Source: Burkholderia arboris (lineage in GTDB: Bacteria > Pseudomonadota > Gammaproteobacteria > Burkholderiales > Burkholderiaceae). From it: a stretch of DNA of 64,000 nucleotides. The translations under genes were made by a program, and so were the position numbers. Positions 45,553 through 54,675 of this stretch are shown piece after piece; the first letter of the stretch is position 1, and each line of letters starts with the position of its first letter. The notes beneath the pieces are model-generated. The model searched no databases and was not told the DNA's origin. It saw only the letters and a program-made list of their open reading frames with translations. Location of the stretch: assembly GCF_902499125.1 (NCBI RefSeq), contig NZ_CABVPX010000006.1:1-64000 (forward strand). Reading direction: 5' to 3'.

Positions 45553-46119
45553 TCAGCGCGGCAGCGCCGGTTCCGGCACCGGTGCCCACAGGTCGGCGAG
45601 CGTCGACGTGCGTGACGGATCGATGAGATCCTTGCCGAACCGCAGGTGGAAATACGCTTCGGGGTCGATCGACGAATCGAACAGCCGCGTATAGCCGGTG
45701 CGGTCGTAGAGCGCCCACGCTTCGGGCTGGCGAAAGCCGGTGGTCAGGTAGAGGCGGCGGTAGCCCTGCTGCGCGGCGCGCAGTTCGAGCGCCGCGACGA
45801 TGAGCCGTGCGAGGCCCTGGCGACGCAGGTCGCCGTGTGTCCAGATGCGCTTGAGCTCGGCGGTCTGTGCGTCGTAGCGCTTGAACGCGCCGCCGCCGAC
45901 CGTTTCGCCGTCGCGCAGCAGCAGCACGAACGCGCCTTCGGGCGGTGCGAACAGTTCGGCCGGATAGCGCGCGAGTTCGTCGCGGGCGGACGCGCGGCTG
46001 TCGGGGCGGTACGCGTCGTAACGGGTCGAATACTCGTCGATCAGCGCGTCGATCAGCGGCTGCGCGCGGACGTCGAGCGGCGTCGTATCGATGATGCGGT
46101 CGTTCGTGGCCATGGGCAT
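45553..46119 (-). CDS. GNAT-family N-acetyltransferase (YtmI-like candidate)
   Basis: A 188-residue acetyltransferase. The acetyl-CoA loop is in RIWTHGDLRRQGLARLIVAALE (pattern Q/R-x-x-G-x-A). The C-terminal LYLTTGFRQPEAWALYDRTGY is the usual GNAT end. The start is uncertain between 46119 and 46113 as neither has a good ribosome-binding site. It opens the leftward organosulfur operon, the same position YtmI occupies in Bacillus, where acetylation of S-alkyl-cysteine precedes monooxygenase attack. That function is inferred from context. Confidence 0.82.
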   Translation of the reverse strand: MPMATNDRIIDTTPLDVRAQPLIDALIDEYSTRYDAYRPDSRASARDELARYPAELFAPPEGAFVLLLRDGETVGGGAFKRYDAQTAELKRIWTHGDLRRQGLARLIVAALELRAAQQGYRRLYLTTGFRQPEAWALYDRTGYTRLFDSSIDPEAYFHLRFGKDLIDPSRTSTLADLWAPVPEPALPR

Positions 46120-46606
46120 CGCGAAGGGCGCACGATGCGGACGTTCCTGGCGGGGTGCGGGCACGCGGCCCGTCCGGTCTGTTCCGCTATCGCGACATTG
46201 TTGTCGTGATGACGGCGGCCGCTGTGCATCCTGCGATGCGGTTGGCGGGCCGCCGCCGTTTTGAACACGTTAGCGGCGTGGCCGGCAAAGGCGAACGAAG
46301 CAATTTCGATAAGGATTTCGCGGGAAGCGTCAGAAGGCTTGCAGGGGGCGCGGGGTGGGGCGAGGAGAGCGGGGGCGGTGGGTAGCAGCGCCCGTTCGGC
46401 GTGCGGGCGACGCATATGAACGCCGCGGATCGGCAGGGTGTTGTTGTTTCGATGGTCCGCCGGCCATGCCGATTCGAGACTGTCTCTTCAGGGGCGCGAG
46501 CGCCCGGCCGCGACCCGCCGCCTCGGTGGCGGCGGTCCTGATCGAATTGTCGCGCCGGCGCGAAGCCCCGCCGTCGCGGGGCGATGATCCTCGACGACGA
46601 CGGCGA
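46120..46606. other. Region upstream of the organosulfur operon
   Basis: 487 bp downstream of rdgC and upstream of the GNAT gene, both leftward. It should contain the promoter of the sulfur operon (a CysB- or SsuR-type site is expected), but I saw no clear box. A GCCCCGC-CGTC-GCGGGGC hairpin (46565-46582) lies 25 bp past the rdgC stop, without a T-run. Confidence 0.4.
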
Positions 46607-47530
46607 TCAGGCTGCTGCCGCCTGATGAACCGATTCGTGCCGGTCGCCACCCAGGATCTCGACAAGATCGGTCAGCATCCGCCCCAATTCCCCCGTCATC
46701 AGCGTGATATCCGAGTCGAAGCGTTCATCGTCATTCTGCGCGGTGGGATCCGTCGCTTCCTTGATGACGTCGAGCGGCGTGACACGCTTGATTGTCAGCG
46801 ACGGTGTCAGCACGAACGAGATTCGGTCGTCCCAGGTCATCGCGAGGCGCATGCACTGTTTGCCGGTTTCGATGTGCCGGCGCATGTCGTTCGCTTCCAG
46901 CGCGTGGCCGACGTATCGCACCGTGGCGCCGCCTTCGCCGCTCGAGCGCAACTCGGCATCCTGGTCCACGGTGAATCCGCCCGGCGCCTCGCCGGACAGC
47001 AGCCAATCCGTCATCGCGGCGACCGGCGAACGCGCCACATGAACGCCGGCGAGCGGCAACTGATCGATCGATTTGACGAGCAGGCTGCGAACGTCGTCGG
47101 CCAGCGCCTGTGACGCCGCATCGATGACGAGCCAGCCGTTCACCGTATCGATCCACACGCGGGTATCGCGGCGAATGCTGAACGCGCGCGGCAGCAGTTC
47201 GTCGACAACCTGCTCCTTGAGTTCGCGCAGCTGTTTTCGGCCTACCTTGAAGCCCTGCTGCTCCTCGATTTCAACCGCACGTGCTTTGGTCACCTGATTG
47301 ACGACCGACGCCGGGAGCAGCTTCTTTTCGGCACGAAACACCAGCAGCATCTGCCGGTTGATCGAATACACGAGCGCGCCGTCGTCGCGCGGCGACGCCC
47401 ATCCGGCGCTCTGCATGTCGACGCTGTTGCCGGGCTGGAACGCGTGAGGCGCCAGCCACTTTTCCATCTGGTCGGGGGTAACGGCCCAAGGTGCCGGAAG
47501 ACGATGAAGCTGAAGATTCTTGAACCACAT
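46607..47530 (-). CDS. rdgC: Recombination-associated protein RdgC
   Basis: A 307-residue ring-forming DNA-binding protein that restrains RecA. The start [11 protein letters not shown] with [13 protein letters not shown] is typical. Also present are the [27 protein letters not shown] segment, the basic [23 protein letters not shown] helix and [19 protein letters not shown] near the end. The length fits the family (about 300). The ATG at 47530 follows a GCCCTCCT (AGGAGGGC) ribosome-binding site 2-9 nt upstream on the minus strand. It is unlinked to its neighbours. Confidence 0.95.
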   Translation of the reverse strand: MWFKNLQLHRLPAPWAVTPDQMEKWLAPHAFQPGNSVDMQSAGWASPRDDGALVYSINRQMLLVFRAEKKLLPASVVNQVTKARAVEIEEQQGFKVGRKQLRELKEQVVDELLPRAFSIRRDTRVWIDTVNGWLVIDAASQALADDVRSLLVKSIDQLPLAGVHVARSPVAAMTDWLLSGEAPGGFTVDQDAELRSSGEGGATVRYVGHALEANDMRRHIETGKQCMRLAMTWDDRISFVLTPSLTIKRVTPLDVIKEATDPTAQNDDERFDSDITLMTGELGRMLTDLVEILGGDRHESVHQAAAA

Positions 47531-47963
47531 AGGAGGGCAGGCAAAGCGCACCATTCTATATGACGTTGACGTTCCCGGCCGGCAGCGGAAGCGCGCGTTC
47601 GTGCGGCAGCCCGGCAAGTCTGCGGTAAAGTTCCCGGCAGACGCGAGTCGGCTTGCGCGAATCCGCTCCCAATTGCAACGGATGCGCGTTCAGCGTCGCA
47701 TCGCGCTGTCACGCGCAACCGGTTTTCATCCCGGAAATGTTGTGCCGACGGAGCTTGCTCCGCCCGGAGCGGAGTCGATGGGCTGACCGCAGGCGTTTTC
47801 GAACGTCCGGTTTCTGGCCCTCGATCCAGCGCATGCAAGCGGCGGCGACGGGGCGGCATGCGGCATCAGGGCGGTGTCGGGTTGTAATCGGCGAGAAAGA
47901 GACAATCGACGGTCGCATCGCGATTGATGGCAATGGAAACCATTCCAACCAAGGAAAAAAACA
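47531..47963. other. Divergent intergenic region rdgC/zinc-ribbon protein
   Basis: 433 bp. Contains a small CGGAGC-TT-GCTCCG stem near 47751 and the AAGGAAA ribosome-binding site of the gene at 47964. No promoter or operator could be assigned with confidence. Confidence 0.4.
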
Positions 47964-49034
47964 ATGATGACTTCCGGCGACGGCCTGACCAGTCCAGCGC
48001 GGCTCCTGCGACTCGCCTCATGGGTGATTGCGATCGTCTTCGCTGTCTTTCTGAACATGCTCGGCAGTCTCGTGATCCGCGACATGGCGTTCGCCCCGAG
48101 CGGGGGCCCGCCCGTCATCGAGCAATTCGCCGATGCGCCGGCAAAAGCGCGGCTGGACGCGGCGCGGCGCCAACTGCAGGCGCAGCACGACGCGCTTGCC
48201 GAGAAGGTCGACACCATGGAAGTCGCGCGCGGCCGCGCCGCGAAGGAGTACGCGGCCGAGAAGGAAAGTTTCCGCAACTGGCTGGCAACCCGCTCGGTGA
48301 CGGGAGACAGTGCGCGGGACCCGGACATTCTGGCGAGAACGCACAAGCTGGATATGCTCCAGGCCGTGGTGGTCAGCTGGCAGCGTCAGATCGATGCGAT
48401 CGGCGACCAGCAACGGGCACTGACGTCGCAGCAGACTCAAGTAGACACGCAAATCGCCGAAGCGGACGCGGCGGCCGAACGGCGCCTCGACGCGGCAACA
48501 CGGCATTACGAGATGCAGGTGTTCGGACTGCGGCTTGCGCTGACGTTACCGATACTGCTGGTTGCGATCTGGCTGTTCATACGCTACCGCAAGATGCGCT
48601 ACTGGCCTTTCGTGTATGGCTTTGGCCTGTTTGCACTGAGCGCGTTTTTCATCGAACTGGTCCCGTACCTGCCGAATTTCGGCGGCTATGTCCGGGTCCT
48701 GGTCGGCATTGCGCTCACGGTATTCGCCGGCCTTTACATGATGAAGGCATTTCAGCGCTATGCCGAACGCAAACGGCTCGAATTGCAGCAGGATCGGGGA
48801 GAGCGTGCGCGCACGATCGGATACGAAAAAGCCGTGCGGTCACTCGAAAAAAAGCGCTGCCCGTCATGCGACAAACAATGGAATCTCGGCGGCGACGACT
48901 CCACGTTCTGCGTCCATTGCGGATTGAGGCTTTTCAATGTATGCGAATGCGGTGGCCGGAATTTCTTCTTCTTCCCGCATTGCCATCAATGCGGTGCTGC
49001 GCAGGGAAACGAGTTGCCCGTGTCGTCCGACTGA
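47964..49034 (+). CDS. Membrane protein with coiled coil and C-terminal zinc ribbons, function unknown
   Basis: A 356-residue protein not matched to a known gene. One membrane helix (about 17-37) is followed by a ~140-residue, Gln/Ala-rich probable coiled coil (57-185). Then come three closely spaced helices (about 187-206, 212-236, 242-262). The cytoplasmic tail has a basic helix and four cysteine pairs: C299/C302, C316/C319, C327/C329 and C340/C343, enough for two zinc sites. AAGGAAA is 5-11 nt upstream. It is monocistronic. The architecture suggests a membrane sensor or scaffold whose zinc tail binds protein or nucleic acid; no activity can be assigned. Confidence 0.8.
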   Translation: MMTSGDGLTSPARLLRLASWVIAIVFAVFLNMLGSLVIRDMAFAPSGGPPVIEQFADAPAKARLDAARRQLQAQHDALAEKVDTMEVARGRAAKEYAAEKESFRNWLATRSVTGDSARDPDILARTHKLDMLQAVVVSWQRQIDAIGDQQRALTSQQTQVDTQIAEADAAAERRLDAATRHYEMQVFGLRLALTLPILLVAIWLFIRYRKMRYWPFVYGFGLFALSAFFIELVPYLPNFGGYVRVLVGIALTVFAGLYMMKAFQRYAERKRLELQQDRGERARTIGYEKAVRSLEKKRCPSCDKQWNLGGDDSTFCVHCGLRLFNVCECGGRNFFFFPHCHQCGAAQGNELPVSSD

Positions 49035-49288
49035 CGGTCAGCGTGCAATACGGGCTGGCGCCGGCGCACGACGGTTGCGAAGCGTTGTCGATAGCGTTCG
49101 CGGGGCGGGTTGTGCCGGCCGCGAATGGCCGCAGCGGGCACCGACCGGGTTCGGCCCGTTGTTGGCGATGACGCGCGGCCGCGGCCGACCCGTAGGCGAT
49201 GAGGCGGGGCCATTCCTGAAACCTCGTCGCGCAAACACCGGGCACGACCACGATGCGCTTCCGGATGTTGCCCGCTAGAATGCGCGAC

Positions 49289-49765
49289 ATGGGAGATTCG
49301 ACGCACCGACGGTTTGTGATACGCGCCGGCCGCTCTTCGGATGCAGGCCAACTGACGCAGCTCGCCTTTCTTTCGAAGGCGCACTGGGGTTACCCCAGGG
49401 AATGGCTGGATCTGTGGCAGGCCGATCTGACGATTACGCCCGAGATGATCGAAGGCTCAATGGCCTACGTCGCCGAAACCGACGAGCAGATAATCGGGTT
49501 CTGGATGAGAGCCTTGATGGATTCCGATGAGCCTACCCCCGGGTGGCTATTCGTTCATCCTGACCATATGGGGCAGGGCGTCGCCCGTGCGTTATGGTCC
49601 GAACTGAGGAAAGAGGCCGCCGAAAGGGGAATCAGGTGCTTCGTGATCGAAGCAGATCCGAATGCCGTGCCATTCTATTTATCGCTGGGTGCGGAAAAAG
49701 TGGGAGAGAAAGCGTCGACCGTCATTCCGGGAAGATGCTTTCCAATCCTTCGGGTGCGTGTCTAG
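49289..49765 (+). CDS. GNAT-family N-acetyltransferase
   Basis: A 158-residue GNAT. VHPDHMGQGVARALWSELRKEA carries the acetyl-CoA binding Q-G-V-A loop, and FVIEADPNAVPFYLSLGAEKVGE is the fold's C-terminal half. Start is uncertain (ATG at 49253, 49280 and 49289 are all in frame, none with a good ribosome-binding site); 49289 gives the expected beginning just before the first strand RFVIRAGRSSDAGQL. Lower GC near the 3' end than its neighbours. Substrate unknown. Confidence 0.8.
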   Translation: MGDSTHRRFVIRAGRSSDAGQLTQLAFLSKAHWGYPREWLDLWQADLTITPEMIEGSMAYVAETDEQIIGFWMRALMDSDEPTPGWLFVHPDHMGQGVARALWSELRKEAAERGIRCFVIEADPNAVPFYLSLGAEKVGEKASTVIPGRCFPILRVRV

Positions 49766-49891
49766 ATGGACAAGGGGCAGTGACGGACCGAGCCGGCCTT
49801 TTTCCTCAATGGCGAAGCGGTCGGGAAGTGGAAGGCCCGGTCAAATGATTCCCTCGAACGCCGATCTTCCCGAACGCGTCTGCCGGATTCA

Positions 49892-50926
49892 TCACGCGAT
49901 GACACGCGGCGGCGTGGACAACTCCGCCAACTGAAACATGCAATCCCCACGCTGCACTTGCGCGGGCACGCGCTTGCACACCACCTCACCATCGCCCTTG
50001 AACCGATGCAGCACCGGTTCACGCAGCGGCGTATCGGGGAAATGCACCCACGCGGCCGGCTGCCCGGCCTTCACCTGATCGCCGAGTTCGACGAGCGGCT
50101 CATACAGCCCGCGCTCGTACGCATAGACGAAATGGCGATCGCCGTCGACGCGCATGAAGCGCGTGACGGTTGGCGGCGCGTCGGGCACGAGTGCGCCGTG
50201 CAGCAGGCCGATGTAGCCGAGGTAGTGCAGCAGCCCGTGGCGGCCGAGCCGGATCAGCGACGGATCGGCCATGCCGGCACCGCCGAGTTCGGTCACGATC
50301 GAGATCGCGCCTTGCCGGCGCGCGGCCGACGCCGAATGCACCGGATTCGGCGCATGCAGCAGCGCATTCTGCAACCCGAACGCGACCAGCAGCCCGTTGA
50401 GCTTCGCGGCTTCGTCGGCGTCGAGCGGATCGATCGCGAGCATGTTGCCACCTTGATACAGCAGCGAACTGCCGCCCGAATGCAGGTCAACCAGATACTG
50501 CGCGCGCGACAGCAGTGCATGCTCGATGTAATGGGCGATCATCTGCGTCGGCGTGCCGGCCGGGTCACCGGGGAAGCTGCGGTTCAGGTTGCCTTCGTCG
50601 AGCGGCGACACGCGCAGGCCCGCATCCGCCGCCGGGAAATTCGCCATCGGCAGCAGGATCAGTTGCCCGCTGACCATCTCGGGTTCGATCTCGCGCATCA
50701 GTTGCGACACGATGATCTGGCCTTCGTACTCGTCGCCGTGGTTGCCGGCCATCACGAGCGCGACGGGGCCGTCGCCGTTGCGGATCGACGCGATCGGGAT
50801 CGGCAGCCAGCCGTATGCCGAGCGGTGCACGGAGTGCGGCAGCCGCAGGTAGCCCGCGTGCTTGCCTTGCGCGTCGAGATCGATTTCGCAGTGAATGGGA
50901 TTTCGGTGTGAGGAGGAGGCGGTCAT
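49892..50926 (-). CDS. Succinylglutamate desuccinylase/aspartoacylase-family deacylase (DoeB-like)
   Basis: A 344-residue zinc hydrolase. Zinc ligands His63 and Glu66 are in GNHGDEYEG and His149 in VDLHSGG. NLNRSFPG (113-120) binds the substrate carboxylate. Length and the C-terminal biotinyl-like domain (LYEPLVELGDQVKAGQPAAWVHF) match N-alpha-acetyl-diaminobutyrate deacetylase DoeB and related deacylases. No ectoine genes adjoin. It could equally deacylate another N-acyl amino acid, possibly N-acetyl-cysteine derivatives from the sulfur cluster 4 kb away, but that is speculation. Confidence 0.87.
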   Translation of the reverse strand: MTASSSHRNPIHCEIDLDAQGKHAGYLRLPHSVHRSAYGWLPIPIASIRNGDGPVALVMAGNHGDEYEGQIIVSQLMREIEPEMVSGQLILLPMANFPAADAGLRVSPLDEGNLNRSFPGDPAGTPTQMIAHYIEHALLSRAQYLVDLHSGGSSLLYQGGNMLAIDPLDADEAAKLNGLLVAFGLQNALLHAPNPVHSASAARRQGAISIVTELGGAGMADPSLIRLGRHGLLHYLGYIGLLHGALVPDAPPTVTRFMRVDGDRHFVYAYERGLYEPLVELGDQVKAGQPAAWVHFPDTPLREPVLHRFKGDGEVVCKRVPAQVQRGDCMFQLAELSTPPRVIA

Positions 50927-51022
50927 GGCAGCGTCGTTCGATGAACGGAATCTGCCATCTTATCGGGAAACGACGGCCGCGCGGCGCGGCGGGCGCGTGC
51001 AACCTCGACCGTTCTCACGCCC

Positions 51023-51928
51023 TCAATCGAAATACGGTTCCAATACCGGTTCGATCCAATCCATGAACGCCCGGACGCGCGGCGAGAGATTGCGCCGATG
51101 GGCCACGACGAGCGACGCGGCGAGCGGTTCCGGACGCAGGTCGGGCAGCACCTCCACCAGCGCGCCGCTGGCGACGTAATTCGCGACCCCTGAATAGCCG
51201 GCCTGGATCAACCCGATGCCGGCAAGCCCGGCCGCGTGATAGGTCTGCACGTTGTTGACCTGCATCGCGCTCGGCAGCGCAAGCGTCGCATAGCCGTCGC
51301 CGCTCGGATATTCCCAGCCGGCATGTCTGGCACCGAGCGTCAGCGAGTAGTGGACCATGCAGTGCCCTTGGCTGAGCAGATCGTCGAGCGTATGCGGCAC
51401 GCCATGCCGCGCCAGATAAGCGGGACTTGCCGCATTGATCATGCGCAGCCGGCCCAACGGCCGGGCAATCAGCGTTTCGTCCACGATCGGACCCATGCGG
51501 ATCACACAATCGAATCCTTCCTGCACGAGGTCGACACGCCGGTCGGTGCTCGACAGCTCCAGTTCCAGCTCCGGATGTGCCGCCATCAGTTGCGGGAGCG
51601 CGGGCACCACGACGCTGCGTGCCAGCTCGGTCGGCATGTCGACGCGCAACCGTCCCCGGAGGCGTGTGCTGTCGCCGGAGAACATCGATTGTAGCGCCTG
51701 GACGTCGGCCAGCAGGTCCCGTGCGCGCGAATAGAACGCGCGGCCGTCGTCGGTCAACTGCACGCTCCGCGTCGTTCGATGCAGCAGCGCAACGCCCACG
51801 TCGCGCTCGAGTTGCCGGATCACCATCGAGACACGTCCTTTCTGGATGCCCAGGCTTTCGGCTGCCCGCGTGAAGCTCGTCATTTCGGCGACACGCGCAA
51901 AGATCAAAAGCGCATCGAGGTTTTGCAT
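51023..51928 (-). CDS. LysR-family transcriptional regulator
   Basis: A 301-residue LysR regulator. The N-terminal helix-turn-helix is in FTRAAESLGIQKGRVSMVIRQLERDVG, with RTTRSVQLTDDGRAFY after it. The co-inducer domain has LRGRLRVDMPTELARS and GIGLIQAGYSGVANY. It is of the large DsdC/AaeR-like group with Leu at the start (MQNLDALLIFARV). It is divergent from a flavodoxin-like gene and an aldo/keto reductase 118 bp away, which it probably controls. Confidence 0.93.
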   Translation of the reverse strand: MQNLDALLIFARVAEMTSFTRAAESLGIQKGRVSMVIRQLERDVGVALLHRTTRSVQLTDDGRAFYSRARDLLADVQALQSMFSGDSTRLRGRLRVDMPTELARSVVVPALPQLMAAHPELELELSSTDRRVDLVQEGFDCVIRMGPIVDETLIARPLGRLRMINAASPAYLARHGVPHTLDDLLSQGHCMVHYSLTLGARHAGWEYPSGDGYATLALPSAMQVNNVQTYHAAGLAGIGLIQAGYSGVANYVASGALVEVLPDLRPEPLAASLVVAHRRNLSPRVRAFMDWIEPVLEPYFD

Positions 51929-52046
51929 TGTTCACCCACGGAGTAACAGAACGTTCAATCGATCGTCATTTATAACTCAGTTGTGACCCAGTAGAGTGCT
52001 TTCCGACGTCGTCACCCGACGACAACCTCAACGGAAGGGCGCAACC

Positions 52047-52628
52047 ATGACGCAACTCACTTCTCCGGTTAAGACAGCCGTGGTCTACCACTCCGGCTAT
52101 GGACATACCCAACGGTTGGCCGCGGCGGTCGCCGAGGGCGCCGGCGCCGTACTCGTCGCCATCGACGCCGACGGCAACCTCGCGGAGGGCGCGTGGGACA
52201 CGCTGGCCGGTGCCGACGCGATCCTGTTCGGCTCGCCGACCTACATGGGCGGGCCCAGCTGGCAGTTCAAGAAGTTTGCCGATGCGTCGTCGAAGGCCTG
52301 GTTCGACGGCGCGTGGCGCAACAAGATCTTCGGCGGCTTTACCAACAGCGCGAGCATCAACGGCGACAAGCTCAATACGCTCGAATACTTCGTTTTGCTG
52401 GCCGGGCAGCACGGGGGTATCTGGGTGAGCATGGACATCAAGCCGGCGAACCTGAAGGCGTCGGCGCGCGACGACCTGAACCGCATGGGCTCCTATATCG
52501 CGCCGATGGCGCAGACGCCGGCCGACGCGTCGCCGGACGAGATGTCGCCGGGGGATCTCGAGACCGCACGCCGCTATGGCGCACGCGTTGCGACGATCGC
52601 GGGACAGTTTCGGGCCGGGCAGTCCTGA
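52047..52628 (+). CDS. Flavodoxin-family NAD(P)H-dependent reductase (WrbA-like)
   Basis: A 193-residue flavodoxin-fold protein. The FMN phosphate loop is YHSGYGHTQRLAAAVAEGA, and GSPTYMGGPSWQFKKFAD is the second FMN loop typical of WrbA. KIFGGFTNSASINGDKL and the third loop around AGQHGGIW also match. Expected to carry out two-electron quinone reduction. GGAAGGG precedes the start. It is divergent from LysR and followed by an aldo/keto reductase after 81 bp, suggesting LysR-controlled response to electrophiles or quinones. Confidence 0.88.
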   Translation: MTQLTSPVKTAVVYHSGYGHTQRLAAAVAEGAGAVLVAIDADGNLAEGAWDTLAGADAILFGSPTYMGGPSWQFKKFADASSKAWFDGAWRNKIFGGFTNSASINGDKLNTLEYFVLLAGQHGGIWVSMDIKPANLKASARDDLNRMGSYIAPMAQTPADASPDEMSPGDLETARRYGARVATIAGQFRAGQS

Positions 52629-52709
52629 ATCAACGGAAGTCCTGGCGTGCAGCGTGCACCGGACCGGACGACGCCGCATTTTTCCAGCCGAGCCTGAAGG
52701 AAAACGATC

Positions 52710-53765
52710 ATGAAATACAAGCGACTGGGCCGCACCGGCCTGTATGTCTCGGAGCTGTGCCTCGGCACGATGACACTCGGTGGCAACGCGGATGCCGGCA
52801 TGTGGGCGGCGATCGGCGCACTGGATCGGCGCGACGCGACCCGGCTGATTTCCCGTGGGCTGGAGGCGGGAATCAACTTCATCGATACCGCCGACATCTA
52901 CTCGTTCGGTCAGTCCGAACGCCTCGTCGGACAGGCGCTCCGGGACCTCGGCGTCCCGCGCAACGAAATCGTGCTGGCGACCAAGACGGCCGGCGCGATG
53001 GGCACGAAGCCCAACGATCAGGGGGCGTCGCGCGGTCACATCATGGATTCCGTGCAGCGCAGCCTGGAACGCCTCCAGGTCGACCATATCGACCTTTACC
53101 AGATACACGCCAGCGATTCCGTCACGCCGATCGAAGAGACACTGCGGGCGCTCGACGATCTGACGCGCCAGGGGCTGGTTCGCCATGTCGGCGTCTCGAA
53201 CTGGCGCGCCGGAAAAATCGGCAAGGCGCTCGGCATTAGCCAGGGGCTCCATGCGACGCGCTTCGAGACGCTGCAGGCCTACTATTCCATCGCCGGACGG
53301 GACGTGGAGCGCGAACTGGTGCCGCTCGCGATCGACGAGCAGATGGGCCTCCTGGTCTGGTCGCCGCTCGCCGGCGGGCTGCTTTCGGGGAAGTTCGGCC
53401 CCGGTGCGCCCCACGAGGAAGGCGCGCGACGCAGCCATTTCGACTTTCCGCCGGTCGACCTCGAGCGAGCGTGGCCGTGCGTTGCCGCGATGCGTTCCAT
53501 CGCCGACGCGCACGGGGTCTCGGTTGCCCGGATCGCGCTCGCCTGGTTGCTGGCGAAACCGCATGTCACGAGCGTCATCGTCGGCGCCAAACGGGTCGAG
53601 CAGCTCGAAGACAATCTCGGCGCGGTCGATGTCGTGCTGACCGCGGACGAGCTTGCGAGTCTGGACACAGTGAGTGCGTTACCGCCCGCGTATCCGGGCT
53701 GGATGATCGATCGTCAGGAGGCGGGCAGGGTGCCGCAGCCTTTCAAGGGCGTCGTGTCGACATAA
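52710..53765 (+). CDS. Aldo/keto reductase
   Basis: A 351-residue TIM-barrel NADPH-dependent oxidoreductase. The catalytic tetrad is Asp59 and Tyr64 (IDTADIYS), Lys92 (ATKTA) and His133 (YQIHA). VHPxx-type loop replaced by VGVSNWRAGKI, and the NADP loop LVWSPLAGGLLSGKF plus VIVGAKRVEQLEDNL are standard for the YajO/IolS/Tas branch (AKR11-13 type). It is in one unit with the flavodoxin-like gene. AAGGAAA lies 6-12 nt upstream. Physiological substrate unknown. Confidence 0.9.
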   Translation: MKYKRLGRTGLYVSELCLGTMTLGGNADAGMWAAIGALDRRDATRLISRGLEAGINFIDTADIYSFGQSERLVGQALRDLGVPRNEIVLATKTAGAMGTKPNDQGASRGHIMDSVQRSLERLQVDHIDLYQIHASDSVTPIEETLRALDDLTRQGLVRHVGVSNWRAGKIGKALGISQGLHATRFETLQAYYSIAGRDVERELVPLAIDEQMGLLVWSPLAGGLLSGKFGPGAPHEEGARRSHFDFPPVDLERAWPCVAAMRSIADAHGVSVARIALAWLLAKPHVTSVIVGAKRVEQLEDNLGAVDVVLTADELASLDTVSALPPAYPGWMIDRQEAGRVPQPFKGVVST

Positions 53766-54036
53766 CAAGATGCGGCCGCGTTCGAGCCGGGTGGTTGCAA
53801 AACCACCTGGTGTCGAACATGAGGGAGGTGGTGCAGTTGGGAGGTCGCGCGCACAAGCGGTCCTTGGTCGCGTCCGTACGTCGGACAGCGGCGTGTCCGC
53901 ATCGCACGGCTTGACCGTCGATTGTTCAAACACCGCTCACGCCACCGGTGGACGCAGGGTGACCAGGAAACGTCACCTGCAGATGCTATATCCTGAGCGT
54001 CTTCGCCCATTGCATCGACCAACGATCTCCGTTGAC

Positions 54037-54504
54037 ATGTCTCGGATCATTCCACTCCACAGCAGTTCAGCGTTCTATCAGCTCCTTGCCGACAGCTACA
54101 CGCGGCTGCTTGGTCTCCCGCTGGTGCCCGAGGCCGTGCCGGCGGACGAAGCTACCGCGTGGCTTTACGAGCGGGCCCCGTTCGCAGTACTCGCGCACAA
54201 CACCGACTCCGACCCGCTCTTCATTTACGGCAACAAGGCCGCGCAGCGTCGCTTTGGATACAGCTGGGACGAAATCACCCGACTTCCGTCCCGACTCTCC
54301 GCGGAGGCCCCGAATCGCGAGGAGCGGCAGCAATTCCTGGCACGCGTACAGCGGCTGGGCTACGAGACGGGTTACAAGGGCGTGCGTGTCACCAAGTCAG
54401 GCCAGCGCTTCATCATCGAGGAAGCGACCCTGTGGCAACTTCTCGACGCGGACGGCAAACTGCATGGCCAGGCGGTTGTCATCCCGCGGACGCGCGACAT
54501 CTGA
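54037..54504 (+). CDS. MEKHLA-domain protein
   Basis: A 155-residue PAS-like MEKHLA protein. The domain begins HSSSAFYQLLADSYTRLLG. Its core is APFAVLAHNTDSDPLFIYGNKAAQRRFGYSWDEITRLPSRLSAE, followed by NREERQQFLARVQRLGYETGYKGVRVTKSGQRFIIEEATLW. Such stand-alone proteins are sensors or metabolism-linked proteins of unknown use in proteobacteria. The start is at 54037 without an obvious ribosome-binding site. The 271 bp upstream contains no gene. No partner is evident. Confidence 0.8.
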   Translation: MSRIIPLHSSSAFYQLLADSYTRLLGLPLVPEAVPADEATAWLYERAPFAVLAHNTDSDPLFIYGNKAAQRRFGYSWDEITRLPSRLSAEAPNREERQQFLARVQRLGYETGYKGVRVTKSGQRFIIEEATLWQLLDADGKLHGQAVVIPRTRDI

Positions 54505-54675
54505 TCGCGCATTCGCGCCCTGGCGGGCCACTACCTGTCATGAGGACGTGGCGGCCGCTGCTTTCCCGAGCCAGGACACTCAAGAGCACATCCAATGTGG
54601 AGTCTCGACGTCATCGAGACGGGAGGCGGCGGGTGTGTTCCACGACACGCGTGAAACGGTATCCGGAGGCATTCC

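Noticed and set aside
46565-46582. Hairpin GCCCCGC-CGTC-GCGGGGC as an rdgC terminator
   Set aside because: Only 7 bp and no T-run on the relevant strand; left as a note in the intergenic entry.
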